Assembly: GCA_030039935.1 (NCBI GenBank)
Contig: JASHUQ010000056.1
Span: 1-22,601 of the forward strand
Reading direction: 5' to 3'
DNA from: Microcaldota archaeon
Lineage (GTDB): Archaea > Micrarchaeota > Micrarchaeia > Micrarchaeales > Micrarchaeaceae
Length of the DNA: 22,601 bases
The translations under genes were made by a program, and so were the position numbers. Shown here piece after piece: positions 13,982-22,590 of the stretch. A model generated the notes under the pieces. That model had not been told where the DNA came from, did not search any database, and saw nothing but the letters and a program-made list of their open reading frames with translations. Positions within the stretch are counted from its first letter, which is position 1. Each line of letters opens with the position of its first letter.

Positions 13982-15016
13982 TTATGTTAATGGTGTCGGG
14001 GGCGGGGATATTAAGACTACGCTCACCCCTGCCGGATCACAAACATCTGTATAATCAACAACGAACTCGTATTCCGCTTTTGAGAAAACAACATTTTGGG
14101 TGTAAATCGTTGGAGCCTCAGCCTGCCATGCCGCCCCTCCGAATACATTGCTCCACGATGATGTTCCCACTTTCCTGTAGAATATCTCGGTTCCATCATC
14201 AGAAACTACCGTGAATGTGTAGGTCCCGCTCATGTTCATGTATCCTATTGCCGTGTACCCATGAGAGTCATATGGAGCGCTACACGGCGCATTGTCAAGG
14301 CTTAACGGGGATAAGGGAAAAAGTGTGACCTCAAATCCATAATAAATGTCGTGGTTGTGGTAATCAGTTCCATACGCCCAGCCAGATGCGGTTGGGGTCT
14401 CAACAAATGTCCATTGAGTTTTGTTTCCGGTAATCGTTTGAGATGGGTTCGTAGGGTTTGCGGTAAGATCGCTGAATGGAAGCAGGTCAACGCTGTTGCT
14501 AGATGGCCTCCATGCGGTTACATTCCATAATACATTGTAATAGTCTGGCTTTGCCCACCCTTCTGCAAACTGCTCCTCTTGGACTGGCCCTCCGGGGCTG
14601 GTGTTATAATAGAACCACAGATTTATTGGAACGGTCTGGCCAAGCGGCAGTGCGCCGGTCGGGCACTGGAAAACAAGGCTCAGCTGTTCACCAGACTGCA
14701 CATTTACATATGTTGTTTCTACGCTTGGGGTCTTTGGAGGCGCCGCTTCTGTAACATTGCACGCAAGCCCTGTTATTGTTATTGGCTGTGTGCCGCTATA
14801 CGTGAATGTCAGCGCAATTGCACCGCCGGTGTCCATCGTCGAGTTTGAGCAATAGAAAAGAGGATCCGGAAGGCATGCGAATGGCTGTATCGGCTTGCTG
14901 AAAAGGCCCAGCCCAAACATTGCAGCCAAAACCACAGCTATTATCATAATCGCCCACCAGTATGTTACCAGATATTCTAGGGCGCTCTGTGCTTTCTTTG
15001 CTCCGGTTGTCTGCAT
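13982..15016 (-). CDS. Pilin-like protein with class III signal peptide and PA14-like C-terminal region
   Basis: The N-terminus MQTTGAKKAQSALEYLVTYW carries the archaeal class III signal (KKA|Q-x-ALEYL), cut by an EppA/PibD-type peptidase, followed by one membrane helix (about residues 16-38). The remaining 300 residues are Thr/Ser/Pro/aromatic-rich beta structure with several glycosylation sites and cysteines. Near residue 260 the run GTYTFTVVSDDGTEIFYRK, with a later KAEYEFVVDYTD, resembles a PA14 carbohydrate-binding domain. The start at 15016 is preferred over 15037 because a TATA-like element (15045-15053) predicts transcription from about 15022. It could be a cell-surface adhesin or pilus tip; this is inferred. 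Confidence 0.75.
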   Translation of the reverse strand: MQTTGAKKAQSALEYLVTYWWAIMIIAVVLAAMFGLGLFSKPIQPFACLPDPLFYCSNSTMDTGGAIALTFTYSGTQPITITGLACNVTEAAPPKTPSVETTYVNVQSGEQLSLVFQCPTGALPLGQTVPINLWFYYNTSPGGPVQEEQFAEGWAKPDYYNVLWNVTAWRPSSNSVDLLPFSDLTANPTNPSQTITGNKTQWTFVETPTASGWAYGTDYHNHDIYYGFEVTLFPLSPLSLDNAPCSAPYDSHGYTAIGYMNMSGTYTFTVVSDDGTEIFYRKVGTSSWSNVFGGAAWQAEAPTIYTQNVVFSKAEYEFVVDYTDVCDPAGVSVVLISPPPTPLT

Positions 15017-15053
15017 TTTATCCGTATCACTTAACATAACAAAACTATAAAAA

Positions 15054-16091
15054 TCATATATTTCCTCCGCTTATTATTGCGACAACCCTGTCGCTTTTCC
15101 TGAACCTAATTTTTTTGAATGCTGCTATGCTTGCAGCGCCTGCCAGTTCTGCCAATATGCCCTCTTTTGCATAAAGAACCTCCTGCTCTTTTTCCATCTC
15201 CTTATCGGTGACAGCAATTGCGCTGCCGCTTGTTTCCTTTATTGCAGCTATTGCCTGGCTTCCAAAGGTTGGCATACCAACAGCTATCGCATCAGCCTTT
15301 GTCTTCGGCACTTGATATCTTATCTTTGTGTTTGACCTAAAGGCTTTTACAAGAGGATCACAAAGGCTTGCCTGTACGGCTATTATTTTTATTTTCCTGT
15401 TAAGCTCATTGAGCGCTTTTGCAACTCCGCTTATGAGAGTTGCGTTTCCAACAGGGACTATTATGTGTGTTATGTTGCCAAGCTGTGCAGCAATCTCATA
15501 CATCACGGTTTTCTGCCCTTCTTTTCTATAGCAATAATCACCAGCAAGGAATGCACCGTTCCTTTCCGCATATTTTGCTGCCGAATCCTGCGCTTTGGAA
15601 AAATCACCGTTTACTCTATGGATCTCAGCATCGTGTGTCATCAGTATGTCTCTTATCTTGTCCTGGTTTGCGCCTTTGCCTATGAATACTGACGCTTTTA
15701 TTCCATCTGTCTTTGCATAGTATGCCAATGAGTATGCCATGTTGCCCGTTGAGGCTACTGCTATTTCCTTGTATCCATATTCCTTTGCTTTTGCCACCTC
15801 TATTACAGATCCTCTGTCCTTGAACGATCTTGTTGGGTTTTGGAGCTCAAGCTTCAAAAAAAGGTTCCTGTGTTCTGTGCTTTGTATCAGTTCTGTTGAT
15901 CCTAGATTGTAATGCCTGTAATTGCATTTCGGGAATAAATTTTCATAATCCCAGAATGCGGAACTTTGGGGCACTTTTGCATTTTTCTTGTAAACAACTT
16001 CCAGTATGGACCCGCATCCTTCACACACTTGCTTTGTATATGAGCTTTTGTAAATTCGATCGCATTTGATGCATTTTAAAGAATAATCCAT
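15054..16091 (-). CDS. thrC: Threonine synthase
   Basis: This PLP enzyme converts O-phosphohomoserine to threonine. Counted from ATG 16091 (345 residues), an N-terminal zinc ribbon has Cys7, Cys10, Cys23 and Cys26 (CIKC, CEGC), as in the archaeal type. The PLP Lys91 is in NPTRSFKDRGS, followed by ASTGNMAYSLA and a VPVGNATLISG phosphate loop. The ATG at 16112 lies within aconitase; 16091 is preferred because the aconitase TGA lies in the GATGAT just before it, four bases away, indicating coupling. Placement of thrC with TCA genes may reflect use of oxaloacetate-derived aspartate. Confidence 0.9.
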   Translation of the reverse strand: MDYSLKCIKCDRIYKSSYTKQVCEGCGSILEVVYKKNAKVPQSSAFWDYENLFPKCNYRHYNLGSTELIQSTEHRNLFLKLELQNPTRSFKDRGSVIEVAKAKEYGYKEIAVASTGNMAYSLAYYAKTDGIKASVFIGKGANQDKIRDILMTHDAEIHRVNGDFSKAQDSAAKYAERNGAFLAGDYCYRKEGQKTVMYEIAAQLGNITHIIVPVGNATLISGVAKALNELNRKIKIIAVQASLCDPLVKAFRSNTKIRYQVPKTKADAIAVGMPTFGSQAIAAIKETSGSAIAVTDKEMEKEQEVLYAKEGILAELAGAASIAAFKKIRFRKSDRVVAIISGGNI

Positions 16092-16095
16092 AACA

Positions 16096-18888
16096 TCATC
16101 TGCCGTTTCCAAGTATTCTTTTTATCATATAGTTTAGTATTCCTCCAGCCTTATAGTATTCCAGCTCGATCTGCGTATCTATCCTGCTGGTTAGTGTACA
16201 TTCAGATTCATTACCCGTATCGCTTCTTGTATACCCCATTGATATTGTATCTCTTGGTTTAGTGCCATCGCTTATTCTTATAGTAACAGATTTTGTATAG
16301 TCTATTTTTAGTGAACTTGCGTCCTCGCCATTCTTGAACTGGAGCGGAATTATCCCCATTCCTATAAGATTGCTCCTATGTATCCGCTCAAAGCTCTTTG
16401 CGACTACCGCCTTTACCCCAAGAAGCATGGGTCCTTTTGCAGCCCAGTCCCTAGAGCTCCCAGACCCGTATTCTATGCCTGCTATTACAATAAGCGGTAT
16501 TTTTTCATTTTTGTATTGCATCGCAGCATCGTATATTGTCATCTGCTTTGCATCTGGATAATGAATTGTAAATCCCCCTTCTATTCCGTTTAGCATTAGG
16601 TTCTTTATCCTGTTGTTTGCGAATGTTCCTCGCATCATAACCTCGTGGTTGCCCCTTCTTGACCCGTAGCTGTTGAAATCAGCAGGGTTTACCTTGTGCT
16701 CGATAAGATATTTGCCTGCCGGACTTGCCGAGCTTATTGACCCAGCCGGGGATATGTGGTCGGTTGATATCGAGTCTCCAAATACCGAGAGGATCCTGGC
16801 GTTTTCTATGCTTGCTATTTTTCTTTCTTTTTTGGGATCAAACCCATCGAAAAATGTAGGCAATTGTATGTATGTGCTTGCGCTGTCCCATTTGTACATT
16901 TCCCCAGTAGGGCTTGCCAGGCCGTTCCAATATGGATTGACATCGTATATGTTCTTGCCGTATTCCTTCTCAAAAATCTCTTCGCTCATGACTTTGCCCA
17001 TAACATCGTTTATTTCTTTTTGGCTTGGCCAAATGTCTTTTAAGTAAACCGGCAATCCGTTCTTGTTTGTAGCCAATGGCTCTTTTGTTAGGTCCTTGAG
17101 AACTGTGCCTGCTATTGCAAAGGCCACAAGCAAAGGCGGAGACATAAGATAATTTGCCCTCACATCAGTGTGGATTCGCGCTTCGTAGTTCCTGTTACCT
17201 GAAAGGACAGCAGCAACTGAAAGCTTGCTGTTGTTTATTGCATCGCTCTGCTTTTCTATAAGAGGGCCGCTATTGCCTATACATGTAATGCATCCGTATC
17301 CGACTATCTCAAAGCCGAGCTTTTCCAGAGGCTCTATAAGATTCGCTTTCTTCATGTACCTTGTCACAACCCTTGAGCCAGGTCCCATGCTTGTTTTCAC
17401 TTTTCTTGTATTTACCGAGAGCCCTTTTTCCAATGCCTTTCTTGCAAGGAGCCCTGCACCTATCATTACATATGGATTGCTTGTGTTGGTGCAGCTTGTT
17501 ATTGATGAGATAACAACATCTCCATCTGACAGTTTTGCCTCATATCCATCGCTGTATTTTATAACTACAGATTTCTGGTTGGGGTGAAGCGGTGCGTCTT
17601 TTATTGGACCATTCTCTGCTGTCATGCTTTCATCAGACCATCTTGTATAATCCTTTTGTGTTATCTTGTGCGGAGTTTCCTTCCCATCCTCTATAAAAGA
17701 TGTGATAAAGTTGTTCTTTATTTGATTGAGGGGAATCTGCTCCTTTGGCTGCGCAGGTCCAGACACGCTCGGCTCTATTGAACTGAGGTCGACCTCAAGA
17801 ATGTCGCTGTACTCAACATTCTTGTAATTAATGTCGAGCATTTGCTGTTCTGCATAATATCTTCTCACAATCTCTATCTGTTCATCGCTCCTTCCTGTCA
17901 TTTTCATGTATCTTAGAGTTTCATCATCAACAGGGAATATCGCTATTGTGGCGCCGTATTCAGGGCACATGTTTGACAGAGTTGCCCTGTCAGGAAGCGA
18001 TAGGCTCTTTAGGCCATCTCCGAAGAATTCAACGAACATGTTTACAACCCCTTTCTCTCTGAGAAGCCTTGTAAGAGTGAGAGCAAAGTCTGTGGCTGTT
18101 GATCCCTCTTTCATTTTTCCTTTTAGATTTACTCCAAGTACTTTCGGCATAGTAAGCGACACAGGCTGATCCAAAAGCGCAGCCTCTGCCTCTATCCCTC
18201 CGACTCCAAATCCCACTATTCCAAGCCCGTCTATCATTGTCGTGTGGGAATCCGTTCCTACAAGAGTATCAGGATATGCAATGTATCCATTGCTGGATTC
18301 CTGCAATTTAACGCATGTTGCAAGGTATTCGAGGTTTACCTGGTGGCATATTCCTGCTGAGGGAGGGAACACCCTAAAGTTCTTCAATGCCTGGCTCGCC
18401 CACTTGAGAAGCTTGTATCTTTCAGAATTTCTTTCTATCTCTTTCTCTTGGTTTATCTCTATTGCTTGTACAACATTAAAGGCATCCACCTGAACCGAAT
18501 GGTCTATTATAAGATCCGTAGGTATTATGGGCTGTGCATTTTCTGCAGATCCTCCATTTTCCACAATATATTCCCTTATTGCTGCCATGTCGACCACAGC
18601 TGGAACCCCTGTAAAATCCTGCATGAGTATCCTTGATACCTTGAATGGAACGTCCCTGTCTTCTGGTTTTTTGGCGTTCCAGGATGCGAGCGCCTTCACA
18701 TCCTCATCTGTCACAGCCTTTCCATCCGCATTTCTTACCAATGATTCCAGAACTATCCTTAATGAGAACGGCAGCCTTGAAATTCTCCCAAGCCCCTGCT
18801 TTTCAAGCTCCGGCAATGAATAATACCCTATCATCTTTCCATTAAGCTCGAAATTTTTGTATGCTTTTTCTTTTATTTGGCTTTGCAT
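16096..18888 (-). CDS. acnA: Aconitate hydratase (AcnA/IRP1 type)
   Basis: The 930-residue enzyme interconverts citrate and isocitrate with a [4Fe-4S] cluster. Cluster cysteines are Cys466 in SSITSCTNTSNP and Cys533 and Cys536 in YGCITCIGNSGPL. Other signatures are HQVNLEYL near 182, GTDSHTTMIDGLG at 211-223, and the C-terminal swivelling domain with GDSISTDHISPAG, SYGSRRGNHEVM and EYGSGSSRDWAAKGP. Length and order match the bacterial AcnA/IRP1 class. It begins 11 bases after the malate dehydrogenase stop. Its cluster would come from the Suf operon of this window. Confidence 0.95.
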   Translation of the reverse strand: MQSQIKEKAYKNFELNGKMIGYYSLPELEKQGLGRISRLPFSLRIVLESLVRNADGKAVTDEDVKALASWNAKKPEDRDVPFKVSRILMQDFTGVPAVVDMAAIREYIVENGGSAENAQPIIPTDLIIDHSVQVDAFNVVQAIEINQEKEIERNSERYKLLKWASQALKNFRVFPPSAGICHQVNLEYLATCVKLQESSNGYIAYPDTLVGTDSHTTMIDGLGIVGFGVGGIEAEAALLDQPVSLTMPKVLGVNLKGKMKEGSTATDFALTLTRLLREKGVVNMFVEFFGDGLKSLSLPDRATLSNMCPEYGATIAIFPVDDETLRYMKMTGRSDEQIEIVRRYYAEQQMLDINYKNVEYSDILEVDLSSIEPSVSGPAQPKEQIPLNQIKNNFITSFIEDGKETPHKITQKDYTRWSDESMTAENGPIKDAPLHPNQKSVVIKYSDGYEAKLSDGDVVISSITSCTNTSNPYVMIGAGLLARKALEKGLSVNTRKVKTSMGPGSRVVTRYMKKANLIEPLEKLGFEIVGYGCITCIGNSGPLIEKQSDAINNSKLSVAAVLSGNRNYEARIHTDVRANYLMSPPLLVAFAIAGTVLKDLTKEPLATNKNGLPVYLKDIWPSQKEINDVMGKVMSEEIFEKEYGKNIYDVNPYWNGLASPTGEMYKWDSASTYIQLPTFFDGFDPKKERKIASIENARILSVFGDSISTDHISPAGSISSASPAGKYLIEHKVNPADFNSYGSRRGNHEVMMRGTFANNRIKNLMLNGIEGGFTIHYPDAKQMTIYDAAMQYKNEKIPLIVIAGIEYGSGSSRDWAAKGPMLLGVKAVVAKSFERIHRSNLIGMGIIPLQFKNGEDASSLKIDYTKSVTIRISDGTKPRDTISMGYTRSDTGNESECTLTSRIDTQIELEYYKAGGILNYMIKRILGNGR

Positions 18889-18899
18889 TCAAACACTTT

Positions 18900-19835
18900 T
18901 TACAAGAAGAGAGTATCAACCTCTTTTGCAAGCTCCTTTACCTTTGATGCGGATTCAATGAGAAGTTTTTTCTCATCTTTTTCCAGCTCCATCTCAACTA
19001 TCTTATCAATCCCTTTTGCCCCCAGTATCACAGGAACTCCCATGAAAATCCCTTTCAATCCATATTCTCCATTAAGATAGGCCGCACAGGGCAGCTGCTC
19101 CCTCTTGTCATTCAGTATTGCCTCTACCATTATTGCAAGGGAAGATGCTGGTGCATAGAACGCGCTAGATTCCTTTTCCAATTTTATTATCTCTGCTCCG
19201 GCATTCCTTGTCCTTTCAATTATGCTCTTTATCTTGTCTTTTTTTATTAGCTCATTTATTGGAGTGCCGTCAACATTTGCATACCTTGGCAATGGAACCA
19301 TGAAGTCTCCATGCCCTCCAAGGACAACGGCGGATACGCTTTCAACGCTTACATTCAACTCATTTGCAATGAATGACCTGAACCTTGATGAGTCGAGTAT
19401 GCCAGCCATTCCCATGACCCTCTCTTTTGGAAACCCTGTGATTTTCTTCGATAAATAAACCATTGAGTCCAGGGGGTTTGTAAGAACAATCAGCTTGCTC
19501 TCTGGCGCGTGTTTTTTTATCTGTGCGCATATTTTCTTTACTATATCAGCATTTACCTTGAGCAAATCCTCTCTTGACATTCCCTCTTTTCTTGGCACTC
19601 CTGCAGTTAAAACGACAACCTCGCTGTTCTTTATCTCACTGAAGTTTGATGTTCCTGTTATCTTTGTATCAAATCCCTCTAATGGAGCGCTTTCAGACAA
19701 ATCTAGAGCTATTCCTTTTGCCGTTCCCTCTGTTCTGTTCCACAGAACTATGTTGCAAATGTCCTTGTATGCAAGTATCTGAGCTGTTGTAGCTCCCACC
19801 CTTCCGGCTCCTATTATTGAAACCTTTTTTCTCAT
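18900..19835 (-). CDS. mdh: Malate dehydrogenase (LDH-like type, possible NADP preference)
   Basis: The 311-residue enzyme has the Rossmann motif IIGAGRVGATTA, substrate Arg82 and Arg88 in PRKEGMSRE (malate- and not lactate-specific), Asn120 in LTNPLD, Asp148 and Arg151 in ILDSSRFR and catalytic His175 in GGHGDFM. At the end of the second strand, where NAD enzymes have an Asp, this protein reads VLWNRTEG (Asn33-Arg34), which favours NADP(H). It starts at ATG 19835, four bases after the citrate synthase stop, and precedes aconitase by 11 bases. Confidence 0.94.
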   Translation of the reverse strand: MRKKVSIIGAGRVGATTAQILAYKDICNIVLWNRTEGTAKGIALDLSESAPLEGFDTKITGTSNFSEIKNSEVVVLTAGVPRKEGMSREDLLKVNADIVKKICAQIKKHAPESKLIVLTNPLDSMVYLSKKITGFPKERVMGMAGILDSSRFRSFIANELNVSVESVSAVVLGGHGDFMVPLPRYANVDGTPINELIKKDKIKSIIERTRNAGAEIIKLEKESSAFYAPASSLAIMVEAILNDKREQLPCAAYLNGEYGLKGIFMGVPVILGAKGIDKIVEMELEKDEKKLLIESASKVKELAKEVDTLFL

Positions 19836-19839
19836 AAGC

Positions 19840-20994
19840 TCATCTTTTGTCTATTGGTATATACTGCAAATCAAGTTGTCCGGTATAGTATTCAAGGGGC
19901 CTTATCAACTTATTGTCCTTCCAGTATTCCAGCATATGCGCAGACCATCCGGCTATCCTGCTGGCAGCGAACATCGGGGTAAACATCTCAAGTTTTATGT
20001 CAGCGCTCCTGTATACCGGCCCGGCAAAGAAATCAACATTTGGCCAGATCCCGTGGCTCTTTCCCAATTTATCTATCATCATTTTCTCTGCAATAAGCGC
20101 TATCTTTGTCAGGTTCCTTACCTCTTCCGATGCGTGATTCTGCAGCGTCAAAAGATAATCTTTTATTATCCTTGCTCTGGGATCATACGCCTTGTAGACC
20201 CTGTGGCCGAATCCCATTATTTTCTGCTTTCCCGCCAGTGCCTCCTCTATGTACTTCTCGGTATTCTCCGGCTTTCCTATAGCGTACATCATGCGCAATG
20301 CCTCTTCATCTGCACCTCCGTGAAGCGGTCCCTTTAATGTTGCAATTCCAGATGTAACAGCAGAATAAATGTCAGATAAGGTTGACCCTGTAACTATTGT
20401 TGAAAATGTAGATGCGTTTGAGCTGTGTTCAGCCTGCAGTATATACATCATTTCTACTGGGACAAGCTCTTCTTTTGCTGGCCTCCTTCCTTTCAGCATG
20501 TAAAGAAAGTTTTCCGTATGGCCTAAGCTTTTGTCAGGGTGCACATAGTCAAAGCCATCCCTTATCCGCCCTATAGCTGCAACTATGCTTGATATCTTTG
20601 ATATTAGCCTTATTGACTTCCTTATGTTAGATTCTTGAGATTGGTCTTTTGTCTCATTATCGTATATCGATAGATAGGAAACCGCAGTTCTAAGCACATC
20701 CATAGGATCGGCCTTGTTTGCGCTTTCCTTTATTAGTTTTACAATGCTGTCTGGTATTTCTCTCTCGTTTTTAAGCTGCTGCCTGAATGCTTCTAATTCT
20801 TGTCTTTTGGGAAGGTTTCCATAAATAAGAAGATATGCAACCTCTTCGTAGTTTGAATTCCTTGCAATAGTATCTATAGAATATCCTCTGTAATAGAGTT
20901 TTCCGTTTTCTCCATCAACCCTACAAATCTTCGATTCCGTTATGTATATGTTCTGCAAGCCCGTGCTTATTACAGGAACTGCTGAATCTGCCAT
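19840..20994 (-). CDS. gltA: Citrate synthase
   Basis: The enzyme condenses oxaloacetate and acetyl-CoA to citrate and opens the gltA-mdh-acnA-thrC operon. Counting from ATG 20994 (384 residues, archaeal/short type), catalytic residues are His225 in GPLHGGADE, His264 in MGFGHRVYK and Asp321 in NVDFFAGPVYR; His190 in AEHSSNAST and Arg273 in DPRARI are also conserved. A start at 21018 adds eight odd residues but lies only a few bases from the TATA box (21024-21034), so it would precede the transcript. The closely related 2-methylcitrate synthases cannot be excluded by sequence alone, but the neighbouring mdh and acnA argue for citrate synthase. Confidence 0.93.
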   Translation of the reverse strand: MADSAVPVISTGLQNIYITESKICRVDGENGKLYYRGYSIDTIARNSNYEEVAYLLIYGNLPKRQELEAFRQQLKNEREIPDSIVKLIKESANKADPMDVLRTAVSYLSIYDNETKDQSQESNIRKSIRLISKISSIVAAIGRIRDGFDYVHPDKSLGHTENFLYMLKGRRPAKEELVPVEMMYILQAEHSSNASTFSTIVTGSTLSDIYSAVTSGIATLKGPLHGGADEEALRMMYAIGKPENTEKYIEEALAGKQKIMGFGHRVYKAYDPRARIIKDYLLTLQNHASEEVRNLTKIALIAEKMMIDKLGKSHGIWPNVDFFAGPVYRSADIKLEMFTPMFAASRIAGWSAHMLEYWKDNKLIRPLEYYTGQLDLQYIPIDKR

Positions 20995-21023
20995 AAATAC
21001 ACAATTACAAAATAGCAAGAAAA

Positions 21024-21034
21024 CAATATAATTG
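21024..21034. promoter_or_regulatory. Shared near-palindromic TATA region of gltA and taw1
   Basis: CAATATAATTG reads CAATTATATTG on the other strand. It lies 25-35 bases before the taw1 ATG and 30-40 bases before the gltA ATG, and it is the only good TATA candidate for either gene in the 64-base gap. Confidence 0.5.
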
Positions 21035-21058
21035 TAACTGACAATAAACTTTGATGCT

Positions 21059-22081
21059 ATGACGGAGATGCCAAACGAGCTTAAAGCGAAGATGGAGAAG
21101 CAGGGCTACCATTTTGTAGGAAAGCATTCGGCAGTAAAGATATGCGAATATACGGCCAATGGGCTAAGAGGAAAGACTCTTTGCTACAAGTACACCTTCT
21201 ATGGGATAAGGAGCTGGCAGTGCATACAGGGAACCCCTGCCATAGGGTGCGACCTTGGATGCTCATTCTGCTGGAGGTTGATTCCGGAAGAGCATGGATT
21301 CAGATGGAACGAGCTCAATGCTGTAGACAAATGGGATGAACCAGAGTTCATCGTTGAAAACATGATAAAAGAGCAAAGGAGGATAGTCAGCGGATACAAA
21401 TCTGTTGCAGACAACGATTTAAAGAGAAAAAGATGGGAAGAGGCAAACATGCCTAGGCATGTTGCACTGAGCCTTACTGGCGAGCCCATGTTCTACCCAA
21501 GAATGAGTGCATTGATTAGAGAATTCCACAAGAGAGGTATAAGCACATTCCTTGTTCATAATGGGACTCTTCCAGAGGCGCTTGAAAGGCTAGATACCCT
21601 GCCAACACAGCTATACATATCATTGCAGGCTCCTGACAAGGAAACATATGAAAAGGTTGTAAGGTCAAAGATACCAAATTGCTGGGAAAGGTTCAGGGGT
21701 GCTTTGTCAACAATGAAAAGCATTAAGACAAGGACTGTACTTAGAATGACGCTTGTAAAGGGATTGAACATGCACAACCCAGAAGGCTATTCTGAATTGA
21801 TAAGGCTTGCAATGCCCAATTATGTAGAGGTAAAGGGGTTCTCTTTTGTCGGAGGAGCAAGAGAGCAGCAAAGGGGATTGGAACTGCAGAGCATGCCAAA
21901 TCATGATGAAATAAGGGAATTTGCCAAAACCATTTCAAGTATAACTGGGTATATTGTTACCGCAGAGCATATGCCAAGCCGTGTCATTCTTCTCTCTAGA
22001 GATGAGGAATCTAGAAGAAATAGAATTATAGATTTTGATAAGATTGGCATCGATAATACAAAAGTATTGGCAAAGCAATAA
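21059..22081 (+). CDS. taw1: 4-demethylwyosine synthase Taw1/TYW1 (radical SAM)
   Basis: The enzyme builds the tricyclic wyosine base on N1-methylguanosine 37 of tRNA-Phe from pyruvate. In the 340 residues the radical SAM motif is Cys64-x3-Cys68-x2-Cys71 (CDLGCSFC). An auxiliary cluster is formed by Cys29, Cys42 and Cys55, with the same 13-residue spacing as in the characterised Methanocaldococcus enzyme (Cys26, 39, 52). Lys44 follows the second cysteine by two, matching the lysine proposed to bind pyruvate. LTGEPMFYPR and VEVKGFSFVG are family motifs. Both clusters are [4Fe-4S], another client of the Suf system. The ATG at 21059 is nearly leaderless. Confidence 0.93.
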   Translation: MTEMPNELKAKMEKQGYHFVGKHSAVKICEYTANGLRGKTLCYKYTFYGIRSWQCIQGTPAIGCDLGCSFCWRLIPEEHGFRWNELNAVDKWDEPEFIVENMIKEQRRIVSGYKSVADNDLKRKRWEEANMPRHVALSLTGEPMFYPRMSALIREFHKRGISTFLVHNGTLPEALERLDTLPTQLYISLQAPDKETYEKVVRSKIPNCWERFRGALSTMKSIKTRTVLRMTLVKGLNMHNPEGYSELIRLAMPNYVEVKGFSFVGGAREQQRGLELQSMPNHDEIREFAKTISSITGYIVTAEHMPSRVILLSRDEESRRNRIIDFDKIGIDNTKVLAKQ

Positions 22082-22141
22082 TTATCTTTTACCTACAGAA
22101 TGCCGCTATTTACGTTTTACCATAAGACTTAAATATTTATC

Positions 22142-22150
22142 ATTATAAAA
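22142..22150 (+). promoter_or_regulatory. TATA box of the terminal membrane-protein gene
   Basis: ATTATAAAA lies 36-44 bases before ATG 22186. A second AT-rich element, TTAAATATTTAT (about 22129-22140), could serve instead. Confidence 0.5.
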
Positions 22151-22154
22151 TATG

Positions 22155-22168
22155 TTTACTTTAGTAAA
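22155..22168. repeat. Short inverted repeat in the promoter of the last gene
   Basis: TTTAC-TTTA-GTAAA is a perfect 5-bp inverted repeat directly downstream of the TATA box, at the place where an operator would block transcription. It is short and AT-rich, so chance is possible. Confidence 0.3.
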
Positions 22169-22185
22169 ATATAGCTGTGGATTTT

Positions 22186-22590
22186 ATGGCGGTTGGAAAA
22201 TTAAACAATTTATATAGATTAGACATGAGAGTGCTCAGTTATGTTAAATATGTTGCACTGCCGCTTGCAACAATTTTCTATTTAATGAATACTTCAAATG
22301 CAGCTTCCATTGGATTTCAGATCGTAAGCCAGCTAAATTTCATAAAATTTGTTTTGTCGCAGGTTGGTCCGATACTTAGCGCTGTTCTTTTTGTAATAGC
22401 TGGTATATTTTACGCTTTGGGTCAGATAATGCCACCAGATAAGAGGGCAAATTTCCACACAACAGCAATAAACGTGATAATAGGGGCCATTGTTGTTGGT
22501 ATACTCAGCGTGGCCTCGACCTCATTGGCTGTAGCTTCCACACATCTCCTGACAAATGTAACGACAAACTCAATTGTTAATGCTACATAA
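22186..22590 (+). CDS. Small membrane protein, VirB2/TrbC pilin-like
   Basis: The 134-residue product (ATG 22186; a GTG nine bases upstream is possible) has a basic N-terminus, a hydrophobic segment at about 18-36 ending in NTSNAA that looks like a signal peptide, and two further membrane segments (about 52-72 and 85-108). These are separated by a short charged loop MPPDKRANFH. That layout matches VirB2/TrbC-type pilin subunits and similar small proteins common in DPANN archaea. There are no catalytic motifs. No secretion ATPase is visible in the window, so the assignment rests on topology alone. Confidence 0.65.
   Translation: MAVGKLNNLYRLDMRVLSYVKYVALPLATIFYLMNTSNAASIGFQIVSQLNFIKFVLSQVGPILSAVLFVIAGIFYALGQIMPPDKRANFHTTAINVIIGAIVVGILSVASTSLAVASTHLLTNVTTNSIVNAT

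Noticed and set aside
13984..14848. Several plus-strand open frames opposite the pilin-like gene
   Set aside because: Low-complexity shadows without start signals; the minus-strand product has a clear signal peptide.
16092..16112. Upstream ATG of threonine synthase inside aconitase
   Set aside because: The internal ATG at 16091 has a coupled ribosome binding site and the normal N-terminus leading into the zinc ribbon.
20995..21018. Eight-residue N-terminal extension of citrate synthase
   Set aside because: It lies between the TATA box and the expected transcription start.
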